The translations under genes and the position numbers were made by a program. Positions 8,095-15,302 of a stretch of 64,000 nucleotides of DNA are shown here, in pieces. The notes under the pieces are model-generated. The model ran no database searches, was not told the DNA's origin, and saw only the letters and a list, made by a program, of their open reading frames with translations. Each line of letters starts with the position of its first letter. The first letter of the stretch is position 1. Origin of the DNA: CAJCJE01 sp035948315 (GTDB lineage: Bacteria > Actinomycetota > Actinomycetes > Mycobacteriales > Pseudonocardiaceae); contig DASZJG010000014.1 of assembly GCA_035948315.1 (NCBI GenBank), forward strand, positions 23,634 to 87,633, given 5' to 3'.

Positions 8095-9324
8095 TTACAC
8101 GGCGGGAACGCCGACTGTAACCGCTCGGTAACCCGATGCGTCCGGGAAGGTGACCGTCACGGTCAGGCCGCCGTTCGGATTGGCCGACGCCAGCACGGTC
8201 GCGCCGTGCGCGGCGGCGATCGCGACCACAATGGACAGTCCGAGGCCGTGCCCGTCGCGGGTCGCCGTTCGCGGTTCGAGGCGTTGGAAGGGCTGGAAGA
8301 TCGAGCTGACCAGCGCGGGCGGCACGAGCGGTCCGCCGTTGGAGACCTGAACGGTGGGCCGCCCGTCCATCATGCCGGTCCACACCGACGCCCAGCCGCC
8401 CGGTTCGTTGTGCCGGATCGCGTTGTCCACCAGATTGCCGACAAGTCTGGTCACCAGGCGCGGATCGCCGAGGATGGGCGCGGTACCGGTCGAGCGCTGT
8501 GGCACGATGTCGCCGTTCTCCCGTTCGCGCACCACGTTCGCGGCCACCTCGGCGAGGTCGATCGGTTCGCGCCGGTCCAGGCCGCGTTGGCTGCGGGCCA
8601 GGGTGAGCAGCGCCTCGATGGTGCGTTCCTGGTCCTCGCCTGCCGCGAGGATCCGGCGGCACACCTCGCGCAGGGACTCGGCGTCCGCGTTCGGGTCGGC
8701 CAGCGCGACCTCGATCAGCGTGCGCTGCAACGTCAACGGGGTGCGCAGCTCGTGGGATGCGTTGGCCACAAAGCGTTTCTGCGCGTCGAACGCGGCGTCC
8801 AGCCGGGCGAGCAGCCCGTCGAAGGTGTCGCCGAGATCCTTCAGTTCGTTGCCCGGACCGGGCACGGCCAGCCGTTCGTGCAGGTTGACCTCGGTGATCT
8901 GCCGCGCCTTGCCGGCCATCGCCTGCAACGGTCGCAGCACCCGGCCCGCGACCAGCCAGCCGAGGCCACCGGAGATGAGCGTCATGCCGACCAGGGCGAT
9001 GCCGGAGAGCACCAGCAACTGGGTCCGCACCGCGGCCCTGGACACCGCGACGCCCTGGCGGAACGCCTGCGTCGTCTGCGGCAGCCCGCCGGTCGTGGAG
9101 CCTGACCCGTCGCCGAGGCCGCCGTCGGGCGGTCCGGTCACGATGATCTGTCCGCCGCCGGAGGACGTGCCGGCGGACGTGATGGTGAAGCCGACGTTGG
9201 TCTCGGTGAGGCCGTAGGTGATGCCGAGCAGCGCGATGCCCGCGGCGAGGAACAGACCGCCGTACAACAGGGTCAGCCGCATCCGCAGGGTGCGCCGGGG
9301 AGGGGCCGGGTCGGGCTGCCACAT
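8095..9324 (-). CDS. Sensor histidine kinase
   Basis: The 409-residue membrane kinase has TM1 (about 18-38), a short extracytoplasmic loop rich in Gly/Ser/Thr (40-100), TM2 (about 102-126), a HAMP linker, a HisKA domain with the phospho-acceptor His191 in ASHELRTPLT, and a HATPase domain with VDNAIRHNEPGG (N box) and DGHGLGLSIV (G box). It is 4 bases downstream of the response regulator and cotranscribed with it. The tiny sensor loop suggests detection of membrane or envelope perturbation rather than a soluble ligand. Likely target genes are the divergent efflux operon and the downstream secreted repeat protein. Confidence 0.94.
   Translation of the reverse strand: MWQPDPAPPRRTLRMRLTLLYGGLFLAAGIALLGITYGLTETNVGFTITSAGTSSGGGQIIVTGPPDGGLGDGSGSTTGGLPQTTQAFRQGVAVSRAAVRTQLLVLSGIALVGMTLISGGLGWLVAGRVLRPLQAMAGKARQITEVNLHERLAVPGPGNELKDLGDTFDGLLARLDAAFDAQKRFVANASHELRTPLTLQRTLIEVALADPNADAESLREVCRRILAAGEDQERTIEALLTLARSQRGLDRREPIDLAEVAANVVRERENGDIVPQRSTGTAPILGDPRLVTRLVGNLVDNAIRHNEPGGWASVWTGMMDGRPTVQVSNGGPLVPPALVSSIFQPFQRLEPRTATRDGHGLGLSIVVAIAAAHGATVLASANPNGGLTVTVTFPDASGYRAVTVGVPAV
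8115..8133 (-). promoter_or_regulatory. OmpR-type direct-repeat operator, copy 1
   Basis: Read on the minus strand this is GGTTACCGAGCGGTTACAG, two GGTTAC half-sites with an exact 11-bp period. It lies in the 3' end of the histidine kinase gene, about 95 bases upstream of the secreted repeat protein. It matches the copy at 10006-10024 at 15 of 19 positions, all differences being in the 4-base spacer. Confidence 0.7.
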
Positions 9325-9328
9325 GGCG

Positions 9329-9994
9329 TCAGATCCGGTAGCCGGCGTGCGGCACGGTCTCGATCACCGGCGGGTCGCCGAGCTTGCGGCGCAGCCTGCT
9401 CACCGTCACCTTCACGGTGTTGCTGAACGGATCGGCCGCCTCGTCCCACGCCCGTTCCAGCAGGGCCTCGGCGGAGACCACCCGGCCGGCCGCGTCGAGC
9501 AGCAGTTCCAGGACGGCGAACTCCTTGGGCGAGAGGTCCAGCCTGCGTCCGCCGCGCTTGGCAACCCGCTGCGCCGGGTCCAGCCACAGTTCGCCCCGGA
9601 CCAGCACCGGCGGCACGGCGGGCTGGGCCCGCCTGGCCAGCGCGCGCACCCGGGCGATCAGTTCGGCGAACGCGAACGGCTTGGGCAGGTAGTCGTCCGC
9701 GCCGATACCGAGACCGTCGACCCGATCCTCGATGGTCGAGGCCGCGGTCAGCATCAGCAGCCGGGCGCGGACGGCACCGGCGATCAGCGCGCGGCAGACG
9801 TCGTCGCCGTGCACCTTGGGCAGGTCGCGGTCGAGCACGATCACGTCGTAGTCGTGCACGGTGCCACGTTCCAGTGCCTGCTCCCCGTCGAAGGCCAGGT
9901 CGACGGCCATGCCCTCGCGGCGCAGGCCGGCGGCCACGGTCTCGGCCAGTTCGACGTGGTCCTCCACGATCAACACGCGCATCGTCGTCAGCAT
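9329..9994 (-). CDS. OmpR-family response regulator
   Basis: The protein has 221 residues: a receiver domain with the phosphorylated Asp55 in VIVLDRDLPK and Lys in LPKPFAFAEL, and an OmpR winged helix ending VIETVPHAGYRI. ATG 9994 (MLTTMRVL) and ATG 9982 (MRVLIVED) are both possible; neither has a strong Shine-Dalgarno, and the second matches the family start better. The wing-HTH class usually binds tandem half-sites with 11-bp spacing, which is exactly what lies between this gene and the divergent lipoprotein operon. Confidence 0.94.
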   Translation of the reverse strand: MLTTMRVLIVEDHVELAETVAAGLRREGMAVDLAFDGEQALERGTVHDYDVIVLDRDLPKVHGDDVCRALIAGAVRARLLMLTAASTIEDRVDGLGIGADDYLPKPFAFAELIARVRALARRAQPAVPPVLVRGELWLDPAQRVAKRGGRRLDLSPKEFAVLELLLDAAGRVVSAEALLERAWDEAADPFSNTVKVTVSRLRRKLGDPPVIETVPHAGYRI

Positions 9995-10005
9995 CCCCGT
10001 CCGGC

Positions 10006-10024
10006 GGTTACCACGTGGTTACAG
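10006..10024 (+). promoter_or_regulatory. OmpR-type direct-repeat operator, copy 2
   Basis: GGTTACCACGTGGTTACAG holds two GGTTAC half-sites starting 11 bases apart (10006 and 10017), in the 76-base gap between the divergent response regulator and the lipoprotein gene. A GGGTAACC octamer at 10039-10046 adds a half-site in the other orientation. It is the probable binding site for the response regulator. Confidence 0.72.
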
Positions 10025-10070
10025 TGCCCGTTCCCGCCGGGTAACCGCCACCCGCGTACCACTTGCAGCC

Positions 10071-10679
10071 ATGTTCTCCCAGTTGAGCCGGGCAACCCGG
10101 ATCGGGCTCGTCGTTGCGGCGGGCGCCCTGCTGGCGGCGTGTTCGTCCGGCCCGAACGGTCCGCAGGTTGCCTCGGTAGGCGGCACGACGACGACAACGA
10201 CAACTTCCTCGGCGGGCGGCGACGCGAGTCAGGGCGCGAAACACGCCCTCGCGTTCTCCGCCTGCATGCGCGCACACGGCGTGAAGAACTTCCCCGACCC
10301 GCAGATCTCCGGCAACGGGACCACCATCAAGGTCGGCGGACCCGGCATCAACCCGAACAGCCCGACATTCCAGAGCGCGCAGAAAGCCTGTCAGAAGGAC
10401 ATGCCGGTGCCGTCGGCCGCGCCGGGCAAGGGCGCCGATCCGACCAAGGTCGCGGCCTGGGCGGCGTGCATGCGTGCGCACGGCCTGCCGCACTTCCCGG
10501 ACCCGACCATCGACAACGGCGCGCTGAAGCTGAACCTGACCGGCACCGGCCTCGATCCGCAGAGCGGCGCCTTCCAGAACGCGATGAGCGCCTGCAAGTC
10601 GAAGGATCCGGGCGGTCCGATGATGATCGGGGCCGGCCCCGGAAACGCCGGCAGCGCGAACCCGGGCGGCGGCTCGTGA
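10071..10679 (+). CDS. Lipoprotein with two CMRAHG-FPDP repeats
   Basis: The protein has 202 residues. A signal peptide is followed by lipobox LLAAC (Cys about residue 24), then a Thr-rich linker. The body contains two copies of the motif CMRAHGxxxFPDP (SACMRAHGVKNFPDPQ and AACMRAHGLPHFPDPT), each followed by a similar PNSP/DPQS-F-A-AC segment, so it is an internal duplication with paired cysteines. Such proteins accompany MacB-type efflux operons in actinomycetes. Its stop overlaps the GTG start of the adaptor gene. I infer a cell-surface partner or sensor of the transporter; biochemical function is not established. Confidence 0.85.
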   Translation: MFSQLSRATRIGLVVAAGALLAACSSGPNGPQVASVGGTTTTTTTSSAGGDASQGAKHALAFSACMRAHGVKNFPDPQISGNGTTIKVGGPGINPNSPTFQSAQKACQKDMPVPSAAPGKGADPTKVAAWAACMRAHGLPHFPDPTIDNGALKLNLTGTGLDPQSGAFQNAMSACKSKDPGGPMMIGAGPGNAGSANPGGGS

Positions 10680-11749
10680 GCGCACCGAGGCGGAAGCTGG
10701 CGGTCGCGGTGACCGTGGTCGTCGTGGTGCTCGCCGGGGCCGGTGTCGTGGTGGTGGAGCACAACCGCATCTGGCCCGCCGACCCGCCGAGCAACTCGTC
10801 GGACAACGGCGCCCCGGTCACCACGACCACGGTCACACGGCGCGATCTCACCGCGCAGCAGCAGGTCAACGGGACGCTCGGCTACTCGGGTTCCTATACG
10901 GTGCCGGGCAAAGCGGCCGGCACGATCACCTGGCTGCCCTCGGTCGGCCAGGTGATCGCGCAGGGCCGGCCGCTGTACAAGGTGGACGGCACGCCGGTCG
11001 TGCTGCTGTACGGGACGGTGCCCACCTATCGCGACCTGTCCGAGGGCGCGACCGGCGCGGACGTCACGCAGCTCAACGCGGACCTGGCCGCGCTCGGGTA
11101 CGGCACCAACGCCGCCTCCGACCGCTACGGCTCGCTGACCAGATCCGCGGTCGACCGGTGGGAGAAGGACAACGGCCTGACCGAGGACGGCGTGCTGCAC
11201 CAGGCGCAGGTCGGCATCATGCCCGGCGCGATCCGGGTGACCACGGTGTCGGCGACGCTGGGCACCCCGGCGGGCGGCGCGGTGTTGCAGGCGAGCGCGA
11301 CCCAGCGCGTGGTCACCGTGCAGCTCGACGCGACCCAGCAGGCGGATGTGAAGGTGGGGGACACGGTGACGATCACGCTGCCCGACAATTCGACGACGCA
11401 GGGCACGGTCACCGAGGTCGGCACCGTGGCGACCACGCCGAGCGGCGGCGGCACGCCGACCGTGGCGGTGACGATCACGCCTGCCGACCCGAGCGCGGTC
11501 GGCACGCTGGACCAGGCGCCGGTGCAGGTCGCGATCATCACCGGCAGCGCGCCGAACGCGGTCACGGTGCCGGTGACCGCGCTGCTGTCGCTGACCGGGG
11601 GCGGTTACGCGGTCGAGGTGGTGCGGCCTGGGGGTGCGCACCAGCTGGTCCCGGTCACGCTCGGCCTCTTCGACGACGCCGACGGACTCGTGCAGGTGAC
11701 GAACACGTCGCTGCAACCCGGCGAGCGGATCGTGGAGGCGGGGTCATGA
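10676..11749 (+). CDS. Efflux periplasmic-adaptor-like protein with peptidoglycan-binding fold
   Basis: The protein has 357 residues. One N-terminal transmembrane anchor (VAVTVVVVVLAGAGVVVV) is followed by a lipoyl/barrel-sandwich region (QVNGTLGYS...GTITWLPSVGQVI), a peptidoglycan-binding-like helical insert (GADVTQLNADLAALGYG...SAVDRWEKDNGL), and the beta-barrel and membrane-proximal domains of MacA/HlyD-type adaptors. It is translationally coupled to the lipoprotein (GTGA) and to the ATPase (ATGA). It links the FtsX-like permease to the cell wall in an organism without a classical outer membrane. Confidence 0.88.
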   Translation: MSAPRRKLAVAVTVVVVVLAGAGVVVVEHNRIWPADPPSNSSDNGAPVTTTTVTRRDLTAQQQVNGTLGYSGSYTVPGKAAGTITWLPSVGQVIAQGRPLYKVDGTPVVLLYGTVPTYRDLSEGATGADVTQLNADLAALGYGTNAASDRYGSLTRSAVDRWEKDNGLTEDGVLHQAQVGIMPGAIRVTTVSATLGTPAGGAVLQASATQRVVTVQLDATQQADVKVGDTVTITLPDNSTTQGTVTEVGTVATTPSGGGTPTVAVTITPADPSAVGTLDQAPVQVAIITGSAPNAVTVPVTALLSLTGGGYAVEVVRPGGAHQLVPVTLGLFDDADGLVQVTNTSLQPGERIVEAGS

Positions 11750-12447
11750 GCCCGGTTCTCGAACTGGACGACGTCACCAAGGTCTATCCGGGCGAACCGC
11801 CGGTGCACGCGTTGCGCGGCACCAGGCTCACGGTGCGGGCGGGGGAGCTGGTCGCGGTCGTCGGGCCGTCCGGGTCGGGCAAGTCGACGCTGCTGCACAT
11901 CATGGGCACGCTGGACCGGCCGACCAGCGGTCGCGTCCTGGTCACCGGCCTGGATGTGGCGACCCTGTCCGACCGGCAGCTGGCCGCGGTGCGCGCAACC
12001 CGGATCGGGTTCGTGTTCCAGCAGTTCTTCCTCGCCGAACACGAAACGCTGCTGGACAACGTCGCCTCCGGTCTGCTCTACGCGGGCACGTCCGCGACGC
12101 GGCGCAGGCGGCTGGCGATCGAGGCGCTGGCCAGGGTCGGGCTGAACGGGCGGGCCGGGTCGCGGCCGAACACGTTGTCCGGTGGGCAGCGGCAGCGCGT
12201 CGCCATCGCCCGCGCCCTGGTCGGCAGGCCGGCGATCGTGCTCGCGGACGAGCCGACCGGGAACCTGGACAGCGGGACCGGCGGCAGCATCATCGCGTTG
12301 CTGCACGAGCTGAACCGGCAGGGCAGCACCATCGTGGTGATCACGCACGACCGCGACCTCGCGGCCAGCATGCCCCGCCGGGTCGACATGCTGGACGGCC
12401 GCATCGTCGCCGACACACTCGGCCTGACCGCGACGGAGCCGGCATGA
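11746..12447 (+). CDS. ABC transporter ATP-binding protein (MacB/LolD type)
   Basis: This 233-residue ATPase has Walker A GPSGSGKST, Q-loop VFQQFF, signature LSGGQRQRVAIARAL, Walker B IVLADEPT and switch ITHDRD. The sequence is of the LolD/MacB class that powers mechanotransmission rather than transport through the membrane. Both ends overlap the neighbouring genes by four bases (ATGA), so the adaptor, ATPase and permease form one translation unit. Substrate is unknown; antimicrobial peptide or envelope-active compound export is the usual role of this architecture. Confidence 0.95.
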   Translation: MSPVLELDDVTKVYPGEPPVHALRGTRLTVRAGELVAVVGPSGSGKSTLLHIMGTLDRPTSGRVLVTGLDVATLSDRQLAAVRATRIGFVFQQFFLAEHETLLDNVASGLLYAGTSATRRRRLAIEALARVGLNGRAGSRPNTLSGGQRQRVAIARALVGRPAIVLADEPTGNLDSGTGGSIIALLHELNRQGSTIVVITHDRDLAASMPRRVDMLDGRIVADTLGLTATEPA

Positions 12448-13640
12448 CCGCGCCGACTCCGGCCCGGCTGCGGCCCGCCGATCTGGCCCGGGTGGCCAGC
12501 GCCGGCCTGCGCACCCGACGGCTGCGCGCGGCCCTCTCCGCGCTGGGCATCGCGATCGGCGTTGCCGCGATGGTCTCCGTGCTGGGCCTTTCCGCGTCCG
12601 CGTCGGCGGGTCTGCTGGCGGAGATCGACCGGTTGGGCACCAACCTGCTGACCGTCACGAATGGACAGACGCTGTTCGGCGGCACGGCCGAGTTGCCGGT
12701 CGCGGCGCCCGCGATGATCGCCAGGATCGGCCCGGTTCAACAGGTAGCCGAGACCGGCACGGTGAACGCGCAGGTCTACCGCAGCCCGATGGTCCCGGCT
12801 GGACAGACCGGCGGCCTTGCCGTGCGCGCGGTGAGTACCGGCCTGCTGCCCTCGGTCGGCACCAGCGTCAGCAAGGGCACGTTCCTCAACGCGGCAACGG
12901 CGACCGAGCCCGTTGCGGTGCTGGGCGCGCAGGCGGCGGCACAACTGGGCATCGACCGGATCGTGCCGGGCGAACGGATCTGGCTGGGCGGCCAGTGGTT
13001 CTACCTCGCCGGCATCCTCGCGCCCGCCCAGCTCACGCCGGAGATCGACGGCTCCGTGCTGGTCGGTTTCCCGGCAGCGCAACGCTATCTCGGGTTCGAC
13101 GGCCATCCCAGCGAGGTCTACGTGCGCGCCGCGACCGACCAGATCGCCGCGGTGCAGGCGGTGCTGGCCGGCACCGCCAATCCGGAGACCCCGAGCGATG
13201 TCGATGTCAGCCAGCCCTCCGCTGCGCTGATCGCGCGCGCGCAGGCGCAGAGCGCGCTGACCGGTCTGTTCCTCGGCCTCGGCGCGGTCGCGCTGATCGT
13301 CGGCGGGGTCGGGGTCGCCAACATCATGGTGATCTCGGTGTTGGAGCGGCGCGGCGAGATCGGCCTGCGCAGGGCGCTCGGCTCGACCAAGGGGCAGATC
13401 CGCGCGCAGTTCTTCAGCGAGGCACTGCTGCTCGGCCTGCTCGGCGGCGCGATCGGCATCGGTCTCGGCGTCGCGGCGACAGCCGTCTACGCGGGCCTGC
13501 GCGGCTGGGCGGTCGTGGTGCCGCCGCTGGCCTGGGGCGGCGGGCTCGCGGCCGCGCTGGTCATCGGCGCCGTCGCCGGCCTGCTCCCGGCCCTGCGCGC
13601 GGCCCGCATGTCACCGACCGAGGCGCTGCGCACGCTCTGA
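12444..13640 (+). CDS. FtsX-like/MacB-type ABC permease
   Basis: This 398-residue permease has one TM helix near the N-terminus (about 28-48), a large extracytoplasmic domain (about 50-265) of MacB-PCD type, and three C-terminal helices (about 275-300, 325-355, 360-385). The conserved VGGVGVANIMVISVLERRGE and LRRALGSTKGQIRAQF segments mark the FtsX domain. It starts in an ATGA overlap with the ATPase and is the last gene of the five-part regulated unit (response regulator target, lipoprotein, adaptor, ATPase, permease). It is convergent with the HxlR gene, six bases away. Confidence 0.94.
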   Translation: MTAPTPARLRPADLARVASAGLRTRRLRAALSALGIAIGVAAMVSVLGLSASASAGLLAEIDRLGTNLLTVTNGQTLFGGTAELPVAAPAMIARIGPVQQVAETGTVNAQVYRSPMVPAGQTGGLAVRAVSTGLLPSVGTSVSKGTFLNAATATEPVAVLGAQAAAQLGIDRIVPGERIWLGGQWFYLAGILAPAQLTPEIDGSVLVGFPAAQRYLGFDGHPSEVYVRAATDQIAAVQAVLAGTANPETPSDVDVSQPSAALIARAQAQSALTGLFLGLGAVALIVGGVGVANIMVISVLERRGEIGLRRALGSTKGQIRAQFFSEALLLGLLGGAIGIGLGVAATAVYAGLRGWAVVVPPLAWGGGLAAALVIGAVAGLLPALRAARMSPTEALRTL

Positions 13641-13645
13641 TCCGC

Positions 13646-14098
13646 TCACCCGGCGGCGCCGGGGCCGGGGAGCGGGTCGATGTCGTTGGCGTGCATGGGT
13701 TTGCCGCAGTGCGTGCAGCGCAGGTCGACCTGGCTGATCTCGCCGCACGCGTGATGGCGGTAGAGCACGGGCGGGCCTGCCTCGCCGGCAAGCCACTTGT
13801 CGCCCCAGCGCGTCATCACCATGAGCAGGTCGACCAGGTCGGTGCCCTTCTCGGTCAGCACGTACTCGTAGCGCGGCCGCTGGTCGTACGGGTGGCGCTC
13901 CAGCACGCCCGCTTCGAGGAGGTGGTGCAGGCGCTCGGTCAGCACCTTGCGCGAGATCCCCAGTTCGGCCTGGAGTTGGTCGAATCGGCGGATGCCGACC
14001 CAGACGTCCCGCAGGATCAGCGGCGACCACTCCTCGCCGACGACGTCGAGGGTGCGCGCGATCGAGCAGGCCATCTTGCTGAAGTCCGTCCGCTGCAT
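13646..14098 (-). CDS. HxlR-family transcriptional regulator
   Basis: The 150-residue winged-helix protein has the HxlR signature: CSIARTLDVVGEEWSPLILRD at the N-terminus and FDQLQAELGISRKVLTERLHHLLEAGVLER as the DNA-binding part. A C-terminal extension holds CGEISQVDLRCTHCGK, a CxnCxxC arrangement that could bind zinc or sense oxidants. It is divergent from the pyridoxamine-oxidase-like gene, with palindromic operators between them, so it probably represses that gene and itself. Confidence 0.92.
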   Translation of the reverse strand: MQRTDFSKMACSIARTLDVVGEEWSPLILRDVWVGIRRFDQLQAELGISRKVLTERLHHLLEAGVLERHPYDQRPRYEYVLTEKGTDLVDLLMVMTRWGDKWLAGEAGPPVLYRHHACGEISQVDLRCTHCGKPMHANDIDPLPGPGAAG

Positions 14099-14119
14099 TA
14101 CCTCAGTTTAGCGTTCGGG

Positions 14120-14171
14120 GTTCCCTCGGGGAACTTCGACTGCTACGGTCTTGGAGTCTCCTCAAGGAACC
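14120..14171. promoter_or_regulatory. Two related palindromes, candidate HxlR operators
   Basis: GTTCCC-TCG-GGGAAC (14120-14134) is a perfect inverted repeat. A second, looser copy of the same pattern, TCTCCTCAAGGAAC, ends at 14171. Both are in the gap between the divergent HxlR and oxidoreductase genes, the second close to the Shine-Dalgarno of the plus-strand gene. Confidence 0.6.
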
Positions 14172-14188
14172 CAAAGGAAGGTGCAGCG

Positions 14189-14569
14189 ATGAGCATCGAC
14201 AACGAGGTCCGCACCGTGCTCGACGGCACGCCGATCGCCCACCTGGCCACCCTGCTGCCGGACGGCGCGCCGCACGCGGTCCCGATCTGGATCGGCACGC
14301 ACGGCGAGCACGTCCTGTTCCTCACCGGCCCGGACGGCCGCAAGGCCCGCAACCTGCGCCGCGACCCGCGCGTCGCGATCTCGCTGACCCCGACCGACAA
14401 CCCGTACCTGCCGATCATCCTGCGCGGCAAGGTCGTCGAGTGGATCGACGGCGACGCGGGCTGGGAACTCGTCGACCGGATCGCCGAGAAGTACACCGGC
14501 GGCCCGTATTCGCGCGAGGCCGAGCGGGTGGCCGCGCTGATCGAACTCGACCACCAGAGCGTCGGCTAG
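14189..14569 (+). CDS. Pyridoxamine 5'-phosphate oxidase-like flavin/F420-dependent protein
   Basis: The 126-residue split-barrel protein has the family N-terminus VRTVLDGTPIAHLATLLPDGAPHAVPIW and the RKARNLRRDPRVAISL cofactor-phosphate region. Short single-domain members in actinomycetes use FMN or deazaflavin F420 (PPOX class). AAAGGAAG lies just upstream of the ATG. Expression is expected to be induced when the divergent HxlR regulator is released. Physiological substrate is unknown. Confidence 0.87.
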   Translation: MSIDNEVRTVLDGTPIAHLATLLPDGAPHAVPIWIGTHGEHVLFLTGPDGRKARNLRRDPRVAISLTPTDNPYLPIILRGKVVEWIDGDAGWELVDRIAEKYTGGPYSREAERVAALIELDHQSVG

Positions 14570-14629
14570 TCAGCTGTGGGCATAACGCGGGACGTGGACC
14601 GGATCGCTCTGCAAGGTTAGCCTGACAGT

Positions 14630-15301
14630 ATGAGCGACATGGGGGGCCCGTGGCAGGACGGGCAACGAGCGTGGGACCGGTTGGCCGGCTGGTACCCGGA
14701 AACGCCGTCGGCGGTACCGAAGGACGCCGATGGCGGCGCCCGCGCGCTGGGGGCGCTGACCGACATCGGGCTGGTTCGGCGGTTGCTCGAACACGCCGAA
14801 CTCACCGCGGTGCGGACCGCGCGCCGGCAGGGCAAGTCCTGGACGGACATCGCGGTCAGCCTGGGCGTGACGCGGCAGTCCGCCTGGGAGCGCTGGCGCG
14901 ACGTGGACGAGGACGCGCCGCCCACTCTGCCGACGCCGCCCGACCTGGAGACCGTGCGTGAGCAGATACGGTTGCGCGGGCTTGATGCCGGGGCGCTGGT
15001 CGCGGCGGAGCGCGGCCGGGTCAACATCTCGGTGCCCAACGTCATCGGCATGAAGTGGGACGACGCGTGCATGGCGTTGAGCCGCCAGCGACTTCACGGC
15101 GTCGGGCTGGACCCGAACGTGCCGACCTGGCCGTATGCGGTGGTGACCGACCAGAGCCCGGAGGCCGGCGCGGCGGTGCCAGCCGGTTCGCAGGTGACGC
15201 TGTGGACCGACCGGGGCGGCTCGGGCGTGCGCGAACCGCGCAGGCCCAAGCCCGAACCGAGGACCGGCCGGAAGGTCCGCGTGCAGGACGAGGACGCGTA
15301 G
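14630..15301 (+). CDS. HTH and PASTA domain protein
   Basis: The protein has 223 residues, cytosolic by sequence (no signal peptide or TM). A helix-turn-helix segment, GKSWTDIAVSLGVTRQSAWE (about residues 67-87), is followed after a linker by a PASTA-like domain (about 134-196: VPNVIGMKWDDACMALSRQRL, then DQSPEAGAAVPAGSQVTLW). PASTA domains normally sit outside the cell on Ser/Thr kinases or penicillin-binding proteins, so a PASTA joined to a DNA-binding domain in the cytosol is unusual. The C-terminal tail is basic and proline-rich. A regulator role is inferred. It is convergent with the PQQ-propeller gene, one base apart. Confidence 0.85.
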   Translation: MSDMGGPWQDGQRAWDRLAGWYPETPSAVPKDADGGARALGALTDIGLVRRLLEHAELTAVRTARRQGKSWTDIAVSLGVTRQSAWERWRDVDEDAPPTLPTPPDLETVREQIRLRGLDAGALVAAERGRVNISVPNVIGMKWDDACMALSRQRLHGVGLDPNVPTWPYAVVTDQSPEAGAAVPAGSQVTLWTDRGGSGVREPRRPKPEPRTGRKVRVQDEDA

Positions 15302-15302
15302 G

